This document shows positions 43,690-53,352 of a DNA stretch of 64,000 nt, piece by piece; within the stretch, counting starts at the first letter, position 1; each line of letters begins with the position of its first letter. Source of the DNA: an uncultured Fodinibius sp. (GTDB lineage: Bacteria; Bacteroidota; Rhodothermia; Balneolales; Balneolaceae); the NCBI GenBank assembly GCA_913056455.1, contig CAJXMJ010000001.1, positions 1,240,001 to 1,304,000 of the forward strand. The letters run 5' to 3'. The position numbers and the translations under genes were made by a program. Under the pieces are notes generated by a model that saw only the letters and a program-made list of their open reading frames with translations, was not told where the DNA came from and ran no database searches.

Positions 43690-44763
43690 TTAATCCTGAA
43701 GCCAAGTTAGGGTATCTACACCGTCGGGCTTCCAAGATAAAGAAGGCTGCTGGGCATTTTGCAATAACTCTACTTGCTGCTCCATTCCATCAATTGCTTT
43801 TTCAGAATCTGTGACATACACACTCTGCAGCTGTTTATCGAACTGTTCCGCAAACTCGGCGACCTTTGATTGATCCCCCTGTACCCAGTAACACACAAAA
43901 TCTTGATCAAACTCAAAGCCTCCCTCCTGTAGAAGAAAGTATTCGAGCCAAAGCTGCGGACGCTCAACGGCTTCGTTATAGGCAAACTGCTGCTTAATTT
44001 TTGGGGATGGGTACTCGTGCTGGGGGTTTTCGAGCCAGTAGGTTTTGACCTGGTCTGCTAACTCCCCTCTAATCTCATCCAGTGAGAACGGTGAAACGAC
44101 GATAGCCACCGATCGACATCCCATACCACCATATCGAAATATGGCTTCTGTTAAATCACTCATTGTCTGCTCATCTTTTCTGTCGAGATATGCCATCGAA
44201 AAGTGAGCAGTACGAATTAATAAGCGGGTATTCTCGTGGTTCAATGACAACTTCTCAATAGCTTCTTTCACTCCCGGCACTGATGATTCTGATCCGGCAA
44301 AAACAACGGCGTCATGCGGCATACCTTCAAAGTCATCCAGACGATGAGTCCATTGTACATCCATATCAGACCACATGTCAGTTTTCTTCACCTCATTCAG
44401 AAAGGTCGGGAGTAAATACGGATCCTTACGTGAAATTTTGCCGGTATAACGAGCACCGCTCAACAGTGTGGCAAACGCATCTTGAAAACCAACCAGCGGT
44501 AAATTTCCAGCGTGCAGGCACAGCACGTTTTTTTGGGATGCGTTAGATTCATCGCCTAATCCTGCACGATCGACCCACGCTTCTATTGCTGATCGACTGA
44601 TACTCTTATTTATTGCTTCAATTGCAAAATTGACATCCTCAAAACTAAAGTAACCCTCCCGCACTGTCTGATCAATGGCATCTTTTAGATAAAGATTGTC
44701 ACCAGAAAGCCAGTTTTGGGTAGCTTCAAGTAAAGTATTAATTCGTTTTTGGATGTCTGCCAT
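43690..44763 (-). CDS. Acyl-CoA reductase (LuxC-like)
   Basis: Predicted to reduce an activated fatty acyl group to an aldehyde with NADPH. 357 residues, shorter than the roughly 480-residue LuxC of luminous bacteria but similar to Bacteroidota members. It has the LuxC-type HAGNLPLVGFQDAFATLLSG nucleotide-binding segment, DAVVFAGSESSVPGVKEAI, and RYGGMGCRSVAIV with the putative acyl-accepting Cys216. It lies 57 nt downstream of a LuxE-like gene, so the pair likely forms a fatty-acid reductase; there is no luxAB or luxD nearby, so light emission is not expected. The aldehyde's use is unknown. Confidence 0.83.
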   Translation of the reverse strand: MADIQKRINTLLEATQNWLSGDNLYLKDAIDQTVREGYFSFEDVNFAIEAINKSISRSAIEAWVDRAGLGDESNASQKNVLCLHAGNLPLVGFQDAFATLLSGARYTGKISRKDPYLLPTFLNEVKKTDMWSDMDVQWTHRLDDFEGMPHDAVVFAGSESSVPGVKEAIEKLSLNHENTRLLIRTAHFSMAYLDRKDEQTMSDLTEAIFRYGGMGCRSVAIVVSPFSLDEIRGELADQVKTYWLENPQHEYPSPKIKQQFAYNEAVERPQLWLEYFLLQEGGFEFDQDFVCYWVQGDQSKVAEFAEQFDKQLQSVYVTDSEKAIDGMEQQVELLQNAQQPSLSWKPDGVDTLTWLQD

Positions 44764-44820
44764 GGGTTAAATCAATCTTTAAATTCTAAAACTTTCAGGG
44801 ATTCTTTTCACTGCTCCCAC

Positions 44821-45876
44821 TCAATCTTCATCAATCAAAAAATTACAGCCGCGTAGGTCTTTGGGATTCCAGCGTCCCAGTACCTGGAAACGTCCCTTGT
44901 TATCCATAACGCCCTTATCCGCCGTCAGCAAAAACGAACAGCTGTGTACATTTGCCAGATCAATAATGCCAATTACTCCCTCTTGGTATGGTGGTAGAAC
45001 CTTGTTCGGATTCTCGGGATTACGGATGGTAACCTGCATCCACGGAACGGTTGAAAACCATTTTCCCGAGGCATACGCCTGACTCAATAATTCTGCCATG
45101 CCGTATTCGGAATGAATGCGACTGCCATCCAATCCAAAACCTTTGGCCAACCTTTTATGAAGCTCCCCACGAGTAATTTCCCGGCGATGAGTTTTCATCC
45201 CCCCGGTTTCAACCACAATGCTATTAGAGGGTAAGTTGAAATCGTCAATCTCCAATAAATCCAGTAACCCAAAGGCTGCGCCAAATAAAATTAACTGTTT
45301 CCCCTGTCGCTGAACTTCTTTGATGGCATTGGGATTGACCGGCTCACCCAGTGGCAAAAATCGACTCAATCCACTGTTATCCTGATCAATAAGTTTCTGG
45401 ATCATGTAGATCAGCGACGAATGTGGGTTGCCCGCATAGCCGGGCGTATAGCCCCAAATTACCGCATTGTCCAAATCATAAAAGTGTTGAAAACCCTTTA
45501 AGAGCGACTGATCATACAGGTTAGCATCATGCACCTGATGAATGCTCCGTTGCATGTCGGAAGTACCACTGCTTTTGAATACAAGCTCCGTCTCCTGGCT
45601 GGGATGAGCAGTTACTGCCGCGTCTTTAAACGCCTTGATCGGTAGTAAAGGATAAGAGGTAATATCATCCCGAACTCGGTTTAAGATCTTTTCCTTTACG
45701 TTTTTAGATTCAGATTCTGAAACAAGTTCGGTTTCACACGAGGCTGATATGTCATCCAGTGCCACACAATACCTCCTATACACCGGATTGTGCTCAAACT
45801 GATATTCAAAAACCTGTAAGGCTATATCACTAAGAGATGAGGAATCATTAAATATTAATTGTTTCCATTCATCCAT
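44821..45876 (-). CDS. Acyl-protein synthetase (LuxE-like) / acyl transferase
   Basis: Predicted to activate a fatty acid as acyl-AMP and pass it to an enzyme Cys or to the LuxC-like partner. 351 residues. The adenylate-forming loop is ELVFKSSGTSDMQRS, followed by WGYTPGYAGNPHSSLIYM, the IVVETGGMKTHRREI segment and RIHSEYGMAELLSQAYA, with a C-terminal GRWNPKDLRGCNFLI carrying a conserved-looking Cys. It lies 40 nt after purB and 57 nt before the LuxC-like gene, all on the minus strand. Family firm; the exact acyl chain and acceptor are unknown. Confidence 0.84.
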   Translation of the reverse strand: MDEWKQLIFNDSSSLSDIALQVFEYQFEHNPVYRRYCVALDDISASCETELVSESESKNVKEKILNRVRDDITSYPLLPIKAFKDAAVTAHPSQETELVFKSSGTSDMQRSIHQVHDANLYDQSLLKGFQHFYDLDNAVIWGYTPGYAGNPHSSLIYMIQKLIDQDNSGLSRFLPLGEPVNPNAIKEVQRQGKQLILFGAAFGLLDLLEIDDFNLPSNSIVVETGGMKTHRREITRGELHKRLAKGFGLDGSRIHSEYGMAELLSQAYASGKWFSTVPWMQVTIRNPENPNKVLPPYQEGVIGIIDLANVHSCSFLLTADKGVMDNKGRFQVLGRWNPKDLRGCNFLIDED

Positions 45877-45915
45877 AAATTATTCCCCTTGACCCTCTTC
45901 AAAAGCATTCAAAAT

Positions 45916-47211
45916 CTATTCTAACCCCACCCGCTTAAAAATCCGATCCACGTTTCGGGTATGGTGATCCAGATCAAAAGCTTCATCAATTTCTTCTTCA
46001 CTGAGCTGTTCCTGCACCGTCTCATCGGCCTCTACCAGATCGCGGAACATCGTCTTCTCCTCCCAAGCTTTCATTGCCAAAGGCTGAACGGTGTCATAGG
46101 CCTTTTCACGAGACATGCCCGTATCAATGAGCTTATGCAGCACGCGCTGGGAAAAAGTTAATCCAAAAGTCTTATAGATATTATCATGCATATTATCTTC
46201 GAAGATCGTCAGCTTTTCTACTACACCAGAGAAGCGATTAAGCATGTAATCAAGTAAGATGGTAGTATCAGGCAGGATAATGCGCTCAACCGACGAGTGC
46301 GAAATATCACGCTCGTGCCAGAGTGGAATATTTTCGTAGGCTGACATCATATAGCCCCGAAGCACACGCGAACATCCCGAAATATTCTCTGAGCTTACTG
46401 GATTACGTTTATGCGGCATTGAAGAGGATCCTTTCTGTCCCTTTCGGAAAAATTCTTCCGCTTCCCGAACTTCACTGCGCTGCAGATGACGAATTTCCAC
46501 GGCCATCTTCTCCATGGTTGATCCAATCAGTGCCAAGGTTGAAATATAATCCGCATGACGATCGCGTTGCAGGGTTTGCGTTGAAATTGGAGCCGGGGAA
46601 AGTCCCAACTCTTCACAAACATAGGCTTCTACTTCCGGTGGGATGTTGGCAAAAGTTCCAACCGAACCACTCATTTTGCCAAACTCTACGTTTTCCGCCG
46701 CTTTCTCGAAACGCTCAAGGTTTCGCTTCATCTCTGCATACCAGAGTGCGCACTTGAGCCCAAAAGTCGTTGGCTCAGCATGCACTCCGTGCGTACGCCC
46801 CATCATTACCGTATATTTATGCTTTTGGGCTTTCTCAGCCAGCACATCAATAATTTGATGAATATCTTTTCGCAGAATCTCATTAGCCTGTTTCAGGCGT
46901 AGGCCGTTGGCGGTATCTACAACATCCGTGGAAGTAAGTCCGTAATGTACCCACTTTTTCTCTTCCCCAAGCGATTCTGAAACCGATCGCGTGAATGCCA
47001 CTACATCGTGACGGGTCTGCTTTTCGATTTCCTTAATCCGATCAACATCAAACGAGGCATTTTCGTAAAGCTTTTCGACATCTTCCTTGGGAATCTTCCC
47101 CAGCTTGCTCCATGCGTTGCAGGCAGCCAGCTCGACCTCTAACCAGGCTTGAAATTGGTTTTCCAGCGACCAGATATCGGCCATTTCTTTACGGGAATAT
47201 CGCTCAATCAT
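45916..47211 (-). CDS. purB: Adenylosuccinate lyase
   Basis: Acts twice in purine synthesis, releasing fumarate from SAICAR and from adenylosuccinate; 431 residues, cytoplasmic tetramer of the fumarase/aspartase superfamily. The signature [19 protein letters not shown] is present, with the catalytic Ser in the mobile loop, the conserved [12 protein letters not shown], and the general-acid region [15 protein letters not shown]. Length fits the short, Bacillus-type PurB. LuxE- and LuxC-like genes follow at 40 and 57 nt, a potential operon that is hard to rationalise metabolically. Confidence 0.97.
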   Translation of the reverse strand: MIERYSRKEMADIWSLENQFQAWLEVELAACNAWSKLGKIPKEDVEKLYENASFDVDRIKEIEKQTRHDVVAFTRSVSESLGEEKKWVHYGLTSTDVVDTANGLRLKQANEILRKDIHQIIDVLAEKAQKHKYTVMMGRTHGVHAEPTTFGLKCALWYAEMKRNLERFEKAAENVEFGKMSGSVGTFANIPPEVEAYVCEELGLSPAPISTQTLQRDRHADYISTLALIGSTMEKMAVEIRHLQRSEVREAEEFFRKGQKGSSSMPHKRNPVSSENISGCSRVLRGYMMSAYENIPLWHERDISHSSVERIILPDTTILLDYMLNRFSGVVEKLTIFEDNMHDNIYKTFGLTFSQRVLHKLIDTGMSREKAYDTVQPLAMKAWEEKTMFRDLVEADETVQEQLSEEEIDEAFDLDHHTRNVDRIFKRVGLE

Positions 47212-47322
47212 TGCTAAAAAATTTGGGCTGTAATTAAATAGGAAGTTCGCCCAAAGATATCGGATTTTTTAACAAAAGTAAGAAGTAATGATTAATAAGT
47301 TATCAGCGATATTCGAGTAAGA

Positions 47323-48810
47323 TTATCGGCGTGGAATTTTAATCCAGCTCCCCTGTTCAACATGGGCACCAGATTCTATCTGGTTGAGAATCGCCACATC
47401 CTCAGACGTAATATCCATTGGCAAATCATCCACAAATACCGACAGCGACCGGGACTGATCTAACTTTTTTGTTTGCAATCGCACCGGCTCTCTATTTAGC
47501 TTATCCTTATCGGTAAGTTCCGAAAAAGAATAGCTTGTTTCTTCAAAAAACGGTCGATAATCCTCAAACTTTTGTGCCAGGCTGTAATTCGTAAACCGAT
47601 AAATGTTGCCATCATAGGCTACTCCATATACCAAAAATTTGTAGTTGGTCCCATCTTCAGTTGTAGCTATGGCAGTAGCCTCGTATCCACTTAATCCATT
47701 TTGCTGAACGGACTGCTGCGACTGAACCGTAAAACCATCCTGAGCTACATAATTCATAACCGAAGCTTTGGGCGAACCAGCTTCACTATCAATCTGCATC
47801 AGGGAAATAGCGTCCTGATTTTGATTGACAGCTGCTACCAGTGTAGGTTGATTGACAATTTCCCAAGTATCAGGATAATCAAACTGAAATTTCAACTCCG
47901 GATGATAAAAATTGCCATCTTCGGTAAATCCTTCTCGCGGATTTTGACCATAAACTATTCCATCAATCACGCTCATATACTCATCTGTATTTTCAATATC
48001 CTGTTCATATCCCTTTTGCTCCCATTGCTGTGCCAATTCCGGTATACGCTTGGCACGTTCCGAAGGATCGGGATGCGATGATTGCCAACTTGGAATACTT
48101 TGTCCCGATTGTTCTGAGATTCGTTCGAGCGCTGAAAAGAATCCTGCCCCATCTTCAGCTTCATAATGCTTCATCGCTGCATATTCTACCCCCAACTGAT
48201 CGGATTCCCGTTCATCATCCCTTCCGTAGCTTAGAAATAAAAACTGGGCCGCTTGACTCCCTAATTGAAGAACACTTTGTCCCGGTACTCCCAGCAACTC
48301 CTCACCGGCTACAGCGCCGCCAATAAGTGCAATTTGTCCCAATTGCTGTTCAAATGCTCGTTGGGATGCATGTCTCGCTGCCACGTGGGCAATTTCATGT
48401 CCCAATACCACTGCCAGTTGTGCTTCGTTTGTAAGATGAGCCAATAATCCCCGAGTAACGTAAATATAACCGCCGGGCAGTGCGAACGCGTTCACTACGG
48501 GACTGTTGAGTACCCGAAAATAGAACTCTGTATTTCGATACTTGGGATCGGTATCTTCGCGCCGCATGTGGCTTACTTCCAGTACTTTCTGACCTATGCG
48601 CTCAACATATTCCTGCACTTGCCCATCATCATATACACCATACTGTTGCTGAATTTGCTTATCCGCCTCTTTTCCAATTTCCAGCTCCTGCTGCCAACTA
48701 TACCCATAGGCCCTTTTTGAGCCGGTTATAGGACTTTTTTGAACCGTGCAAGAGCCAACAAAAAGTATCAGAAGGACAGCTGTAAAAAATAATCTCAGAG
48801 AAGACATCAT
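47323..48810 (-). CDS. M48-family zinc metalloprotease lipoprotein
   Basis: 495 residues. Lipoprotein signal with lipobox VGSC (Cys about 21) anchors it in the periplasm. The zinc site is HEIAH at about residues 138-142 within VVLGHEIAHVAARHASQ, with the third ligand Glu in DDERESDQLGVEYA, as in BepA/YfgC and LoiP. A conserved LNSPVVNAFALPGGYIYVTRG precedes it. After about residue 290 comes a beta-rich domain (FQFDYPDTWEIVNQ) and a final segment ending VEQGSWIKIPRR that recalls a LysM-like tail. Members of this group clear misfolded outer-membrane proteins, which is the likely role. It is located between purB and the DUF2779 gene on the same strand, with no overlap. Confidence 0.9.
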   Translation of the reverse strand: MMSSLRLFFTAVLLILFVGSCTVQKSPITGSKRAYGYSWQQELEIGKEADKQIQQQYGVYDDGQVQEYVERIGQKVLEVSHMRREDTDPKYRNTEFYFRVLNSPVVNAFALPGGYIYVTRGLLAHLTNEAQLAVVLGHEIAHVAARHASQRAFEQQLGQIALIGGAVAGEELLGVPGQSVLQLGSQAAQFLFLSYGRDDERESDQLGVEYAAMKHYEAEDGAGFFSALERISEQSGQSIPSWQSSHPDPSERAKRIPELAQQWEQKGYEQDIENTDEYMSVIDGIVYGQNPREGFTEDGNFYHPELKFQFDYPDTWEIVNQPTLVAAVNQNQDAISLMQIDSEAGSPKASVMNYVAQDGFTVQSQQSVQQNGLSGYEATAIATTEDGTNYKFLVYGVAYDGNIYRFTNYSLAQKFEDYRPFFEETSYSFSELTDKDKLNREPVRLQTKKLDQSRSLSVFVDDLPMDITSEDVAILNQIESGAHVEQGSWIKIPRR

Positions 48811-48888
48811 TTTCTTAATGAATTATGTTAGTAGTCAATAGTTATAAATATACGTAATTCCTAAATGTTCCTGTTAGACAATTTAATC

Positions 48889-50784
48889 TTACTCCATCTT
48901 TCTCTGCCAATGCTGGAAAATCATCATCATAGCCAGAGTATCAAGTTCACAATATTTTAGCAATGCATTTTGATAAGCTTCGTGCCTTGATTCATTCAAT
49001 TCCTGCGCAATCATCTTGCCATACACGACCATTGCTTCGGTGCCACGACGAATGGGGGAATCACCTGTCTCTGTCAAAATATTATAGGGGTTTCGGGCGC
49101 CCCCCTGTCCATCAGACTGCCACCAAATAATTTGATCAAAATTGCTACTTGAATAGGGTTTGGAGTAGATATCTTTTAAATATGAACTGTGGCTCATCAC
49201 CGATCGCAGAACATCTTTTATGCTCAACGAGCTCTCCATCTGCCTGTTATAATAAAAATTCTTTACCAAGCGACTTAAATCAGCAATATAAGGCGGCTGC
49301 GAATGTGAAGAGTCGGGGCGATTGATGATCTTTTCTATCCAGTTTATTAGCTGATTAGCATCCGAAATTTCATCTCGTTCATACTGCAATTCCGAACGAA
49401 TTGTTTTTAATGCATTTCGTTCAAAGTTAGAATATTGTACGATGGTACCTTCTTTGATATCCGGGATTCGTTTTAACCTTCTGATCAGCTCGTAGTTAGC
49501 GTATCCACTTTGTAAATCATCAATCCACTCACGATGTTTCCAATTTCCATCGTGATACAATGTATGACAAGAAAACTGGAAAACGACCAAATGATACGGT
49601 CGCCGATTTTTACGAACCGGTACCGCATAGTTACCCGCCTCAAAATCAAGAAAATGCAATGGAAACTGCCATCGATCAAGCTCATCAAATAATACGGGTC
49701 GAATTATTTCTTCAGGCACCTCTTTATCCTTCTTCTTATGGACCTGCAGTGCCTGACGCATTTCTTGTGAAATACGTCCTTCTGATTGAACAACACTTGT
49801 TGAACTAAAAATGGAATCGTCAGGAATGTCTTTCTGATCATAGTTGCCATTTGCAAGACGCCGATTCGTCCCGGGACCAATTAAATCAAAGATGTGATTT
49901 TCGGATGGATTTTCCTCTGACATAACCGACGACCAACATTCGTTAAATCCACTTTTATTTCCTTTTCCAAGTCTCTCCGGCTCAATACGAAATTCACAAC
50001 TTTTACACTTCTTCCCCACCTTAGATTCAGGTTTATCATTCCCAAAATACACCTTGGAAAGATAATGCAACGTCTTTTTCAAGGTAGATTCTGGCAAATA
50101 ATACTCAGCAAAATTTGACTGATTAATCAAGCTATTAACAACCTCAGTTACATTCAGCTTCGCCAACAACTCCTGATTTGAGGCATCAACAGATTCCGTT
50201 TTAGAACTATAATCCAACGGATCCAATAACAAGGGCAAATTATCGGTATACGCACTGCTCGACTTCTCCGGCATCACCAGTATCGCCTGAATATTCAGAT
50301 TGGAATGATTCATTTGTATTAAATACACCTGATAGGCGAAATCGAGCAGGTACTTTTCCCATTTGCTATTGATATGTCCTTTAGAGTCTGTAATCCGATG
50401 TTTACGAGAATCAAATGCCTTGGTTCGAACATAAAAAACCGTCAACTGATTGTCGGTTTTATGAACAATAGGTAACCGAGCCATCATCTGCTGGTGCTCA
50501 AAAACGGCATCAAAAAGTACAACCTCCTCTCTCTGTAATAACTCGGAGGTTTTATAAGCTGCTTTTTTTACTTGTTTCTCATCAATAAAAATTCCATTGG
50601 GATAAACAGAACGAGCTAATGCAGTAAGCAACCTCTTATTATAAACAGCATGCTTAATAAATGGTCGCGACCGCTGGTTCTGGGGATAATCCTGACGGTA
50701 GTAGTACAGCTTGACCGGACATTCCAAACCCGCACCAAAAAGATGTCGGGTCAAATATTTATCGCGATCTTTAAATCGTGCCAT
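48889..50784 (-). CDS. DUF2779 protein: Fe-S RecB-like nuclease remnant plus DEDD exonuclease-like domain
   Basis: 631 residues in two parts. The N-terminal half looks like a Cas4/RecB-type PD-(D/E)xK module: YLTRHLFGAGLECPVKLYYYR opens it, and Cys22, Cys260, Cys263 and Cys283 (CKSCEFRI, FNECW) could hold a 4Fe-4S cluster. Its active site looks degenerate: the ARxD position reads ARLP (residue 105) and the ExK position reads RTK (120-122). The C-terminal half (from about 370) is a DUF2779 RNase-H-fold exonuclease with Asp379/Glu381 in HFLDFEAG, Glu454 in SNFERNA, Asp501 and Asp614 in YCELD, so it looks intact. Its N terminus overlaps the murB 3' end by 14 nt. Cellular role unknown; DNA repair or defence is possible. 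Confidence 0.8.
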   Translation of the reverse strand: MARFKDRDKYLTRHLFGAGLECPVKLYYYRQDYPQNQRSRPFIKHAVYNKRLLTALARSVYPNGIFIDEKQVKKAAYKTSELLQREEVVLFDAVFEHQQMMARLPIVHKTDNQLTVFYVRTKAFDSRKHRITDSKGHINSKWEKYLLDFAYQVYLIQMNHSNLNIQAILVMPEKSSSAYTDNLPLLLDPLDYSSKTESVDASNQELLAKLNVTEVVNSLINQSNFAEYYLPESTLKKTLHYLSKVYFGNDKPESKVGKKCKSCEFRIEPERLGKGNKSGFNECWSSVMSEENPSENHIFDLIGPGTNRRLANGNYDQKDIPDDSIFSSTSVVQSEGRISQEMRQALQVHKKKDKEVPEEIIRPVLFDELDRWQFPLHFLDFEAGNYAVPVRKNRRPYHLVVFQFSCHTLYHDGNWKHREWIDDLQSGYANYELIRRLKRIPDIKEGTIVQYSNFERNALKTIRSELQYERDEISDANQLINWIEKIINRPDSSHSQPPYIADLSRLVKNFYYNRQMESSLSIKDVLRSVMSHSSYLKDIYSKPYSSSNFDQIIWWQSDGQGGARNPYNILTETGDSPIRRGTEAMVVYGKMIAQELNESRHEAYQNALLKYCELDTLAMMMIFQHWQRKME

Positions 50785-51823
50785 CCGAGGTCACAATATT
50801 AACTTCCGGAACGAGGGCAATACCAAACTGTTCTTTTACAGACTTTTTGATCTGATCAGCCAAATTCAAAATCTCTCCGCCAGTAGCTCCTCCATGATTT
50901 ACAATTACCAATGCCTGCTGTTTATAGGTCCCGGTATTCCCAACTACCTTTCCTTTCCATCCTGCCTCTTCAATCAGCCAGCCGGCCGGTACTTTGGTTT
51001 TATATTCTCCCATTTTGTAACCCGGCGCTTCAGGGTATTCCTCTTTGATGCGGTTGTAAATTTCATTTTTTACAATGGGATTTTTAAAAAAACTCCCTGC
51101 ATTGCCCAACAAATCGGGATTGGGCAGTTTACTATTCCTGATATCAATTACGATATCACTGATATCCCGAATCGTTGGTTGATCAAGATTTCGCTTCTCA
51201 AGCTCTGCCTGTATTGCTCCATACGAAGTATTTAACACAGGATTTTTAGACAGTTTTAAAACTACATTCGTAACAATAACAATTCCCTTAAGCTCTCCTT
51301 TAAATATACTATCGCGATAACCAAATTCGCAGTGCTCCTTTTCGTATCGTCGAGTCTCTCTACCCTCAATATCTACGGCCTCCAAATACTCGAAAACCTC
51401 TTGGAGCTCAACACCATAAGCACCTATATTTTGAATAGGAGCTGCTCCCACCGTTCCCGGAATAAGCGAAAGATTCTCAATACCTCCCCATCCCTGTCCT
51501 ACACAATACCGAACTGTTTGATGCCAGTTTTCACCTGCACCAATTTTTAGCCAGACATAGTCATCCGTTTCTTTGACTACCTCTCGTCCCTTTATCTCGA
51601 TATGCAGTACTAATCCATCAAAATCCTCCGCAAAAAGAACATTACTGCCACCTCCCAAGACCATAATTTTGAGTCCCTCTGTCTTTGGGTGTCGTAATAT
51701 TCCTTTGAGCTGGTGTTCCGATTCTACGGAGGCAAAATAGCGTGCCTTTGCAGAAATATTTAAAGTATTATGAGGTTGTAAATCGACATCAGTTTCCACC
51801 AGTGATTCAAAAGCGGTATTCAT
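50771..51823 (-). CDS. murB: UDP-N-acetylenolpyruvoylglucosamine reductase
   Basis: NADPH- and FAD-dependent reduction of UDP-GlcNAc-enolpyruvate to UDP-MurNAc, the second committed step of peptidoglycan synthesis; cytoplasmic, 350 residues. The FAD-binding region has IMVLGGGSNVLFAEDF and IENLSLIPGTVGAAPIQNIGAYG. The substrate domain has FGYRDSIFKGE, typical of type I enzymes like E. coli MurB, the catalytic Ser in LGNAGSFFKNPIV and a C-terminal LVPEVNIV with the catalytic Glu. It overlaps the DUF2779 gene by 14 nt and follows gldE by 30 nt, so transcription probably runs through all three. Confidence 0.97.
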   Translation of the reverse strand: MNTAFESLVETDVDLQPHNTLNISAKARYFASVESEHQLKGILRHPKTEGLKIMVLGGGSNVLFAEDFDGLVLHIEIKGREVVKETDDYVWLKIGAGENWHQTVRYCVGQGWGGIENLSLIPGTVGAAPIQNIGAYGVELQEVFEYLEAVDIEGRETRRYEKEHCEFGYRDSIFKGELKGIVIVTNVVLKLSKNPVLNTSYGAIQAELEKRNLDQPTIRDISDIVIDIRNSKLPNPDLLGNAGSFFKNPIVKNEIYNRIKEEYPEAPGYKMGEYKTKVPAGWLIEEAGWKGKVVGNTGTYKQQALVIVNHGGATGGEILNLADQIKKSVKEQFGIALVPEVNIVTSDGTI

Positions 51824-51853
51824 TTATTTAATATAGGCTATTTCATAAAATTA

Positions 51854-53224
51854 TTATGATTTTGGACGCTCCTGAACTTTAACGCGCAGCTTTTTCACCC
51901 TATTGTTTTTTACAGAATGGATCGTAAGTTCCATATCGTTATAGTAAACTCGTTCGCCAACATTAGGAATACGTTCCGTCAGATGATAAACAAGCCCTCC
52001 GAGTGTTTCATATTCATCATCTTCCGCGGTAAGCTCAAGATTTAGGATATCCTCCATATCATCGAGGTCGATCTTAGCATCAAAAATGTACACGCCACTT
52101 TTAAATTTTGTATAAAGACTTTCTTCCACATCATCATACTCATCAGATATTTCTCCGACAATTTCCTCCAGAATATCATCCAGGGTAATCAGACCCTCCG
52201 TACCTCCATATTCATCAACCACAATAGCGATATGCGTTTTTTCCTGCTGAAAATCGCGAAGCAGGTCATCCACTTTCTTAGTAGACGGAACAAAAAGGGC
52301 TTTACGTGCAATAGTTCGCCAATTTATCGTTGTCCGTTCAATATCCGAGTTTATATAAGGCAACACATCTTTTGAGTGGATAACTCCTAAAATATTATCC
52401 AAATCGTTCTCATAGATCGGCATACGCGAAAGGCCCTTTTCACGTATTAGCTGCAATACTTCGTTCAGGGAATTATCAGTAGAGATTGCAACAATATTAA
52501 CCCGTGACGTCATTATCTCACGAACTGTAGTCGTACCAAATTCAATTACATTTTCAATAATTTCCCGCTCGTCACTTCTAATAGACCCCTCCTGCTCACT
52601 CACTTCTGCCATCGTCATAATATCTTCGGAGGTCATCTTGCTGTCAGGTTTGGGCAATCGTTCTTCCAAACTTAGCGTACTGTTAGCGATAAGACTCGAA
52701 AGCGGAGTGAGTAGCTTAAATAATACATAAATGAAAGAGCTTACCTGCCGAGCACTTTTCAGAGGATTATTTATAGCAATTATTTTGGGCGTAATTTCAC
52801 TGAGAATTAGAATCATAAACGTTAAGACAACTACTTCCAACGTGTAAATTAAAACCTCTGAAAGCCCAAAATAGGCGACAATATTCCCCGCTACTACTGC
52901 TGCCAGAACCGACGCCACAATATTGGCGAATGTATTGCAAATCAAAATTGTAGCCAATAACCGTCGCGGATATGCCAGCATTTTAGTTATCTGGCGATCT
53001 TTGGAACCCTCTGTATCCTGATCAGTTAACAGATCTTGTTGATTAATAACTGAGAAAAAAGCTACCTCAGCACCTGAAAAAAGAGCAGAAAAAAGAAGTC
53101 CTAAACCAATTATAACAATCTGTATCGTTAGCGCTACAGGATCTATTGTAGAATCGATGAGAACAGATTCCCCTTGTTGGGAAATAAAATCGAAAATAAA
53201 CAGTAAACTACTCGGGTCGTCCAA
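51854..53224 (-). CDS. gldE: GldE-like CNNM/CBS-domain membrane protein (hemolysin C family)
   Basis: 456 residues. Order: an N-terminal hydrophobic part with the CNNM (DUF21) transmembrane domain of four helices (ALFSGAEVAFFSV, LAYPRRLLATILICNTFANIVASVLA, LILSEITPKIIA), then a CBS pair (REIMTSRVNIVAIS, LSRMPIYENDLDNILGVIHSKDVLPYI, VDEYGGTEGLITLDDILEEIVGEI) and a C-terminal CorC/HlyC transporter-associated domain (ETLGGLVYHLTERIPNVGE). The start is TTG at 53224, with no ATG near. The ssb-gldE pair is a known Bacteroidota arrangement in which gldE is linked to gliding/secretion genes, though no other gld gene is here. Relatives move Mg2+/Co2+; which role applies is not decided. Confidence 0.85.
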   Translation of the reverse strand: MDDPSSLLFIFDFISQQGESVLIDSTIDPVALTIQIVIIGLGLLFSALFSGAEVAFFSVINQQDLLTDQDTEGSKDRQITKMLAYPRRLLATILICNTFANIVASVLAAVVAGNIVAYFGLSEVLIYTLEVVVLTFMILILSEITPKIIAINNPLKSARQVSSFIYVLFKLLTPLSSLIANSTLSLEERLPKPDSKMTSEDIMTMAEVSEQEGSIRSDEREIIENVIEFGTTTVREIMTSRVNIVAISTDNSLNEVLQLIREKGLSRMPIYENDLDNILGVIHSKDVLPYINSDIERTTINWRTIARKALFVPSTKKVDDLLRDFQQEKTHIAIVVDEYGGTEGLITLDDILEEIVGEISDEYDDVEESLYTKFKSGVYIFDAKIDLDDMEDILNLELTAEDDEYETLGGLVYHLTERIPNVGERVYYNDMELTIHSVKNNRVKKLRVKVQERPKS

Positions 53225-53289
53225 CTACCTATTTTTAATTTTGAATTGTCTTAAAGCTATTGACTGTAATTATACAGTGCAAGAAAAGT

Positions 53290-53323
53290 AAAAGCGGCAA
53301 GGGATCGTCCCCGCCGCTTTTTT
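53290..53323 (-). terminator. Terminator between ssb and gldE
   Basis: Arms AAAAGCGGC (53290-53298) and GCCGCTTTT (53313-53321) flank a GC-rich loop. T runs exist on both strands, so it could work either way; for the ssb transcript it lies 30 nt after the stop. Confidence 0.75.
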
Positions 53324-53352
53324 AAGTTATGCTAAATATAATACGAATACCA

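Noticed and set aside
43690-45876. Bioluminescence operon
   Set aside because: Only luxC- and luxE-like genes are present; luxA, luxB and luxD are absent, and these homologues are common in non-luminous Bacteroidota.
48889-50784. Defence island around the Cas4/RecB-like protein
   Set aside because: Its neighbours are murB, gldE, ssb, an M48 protease and purB, all housekeeping genes; there are no cas or restriction genes.
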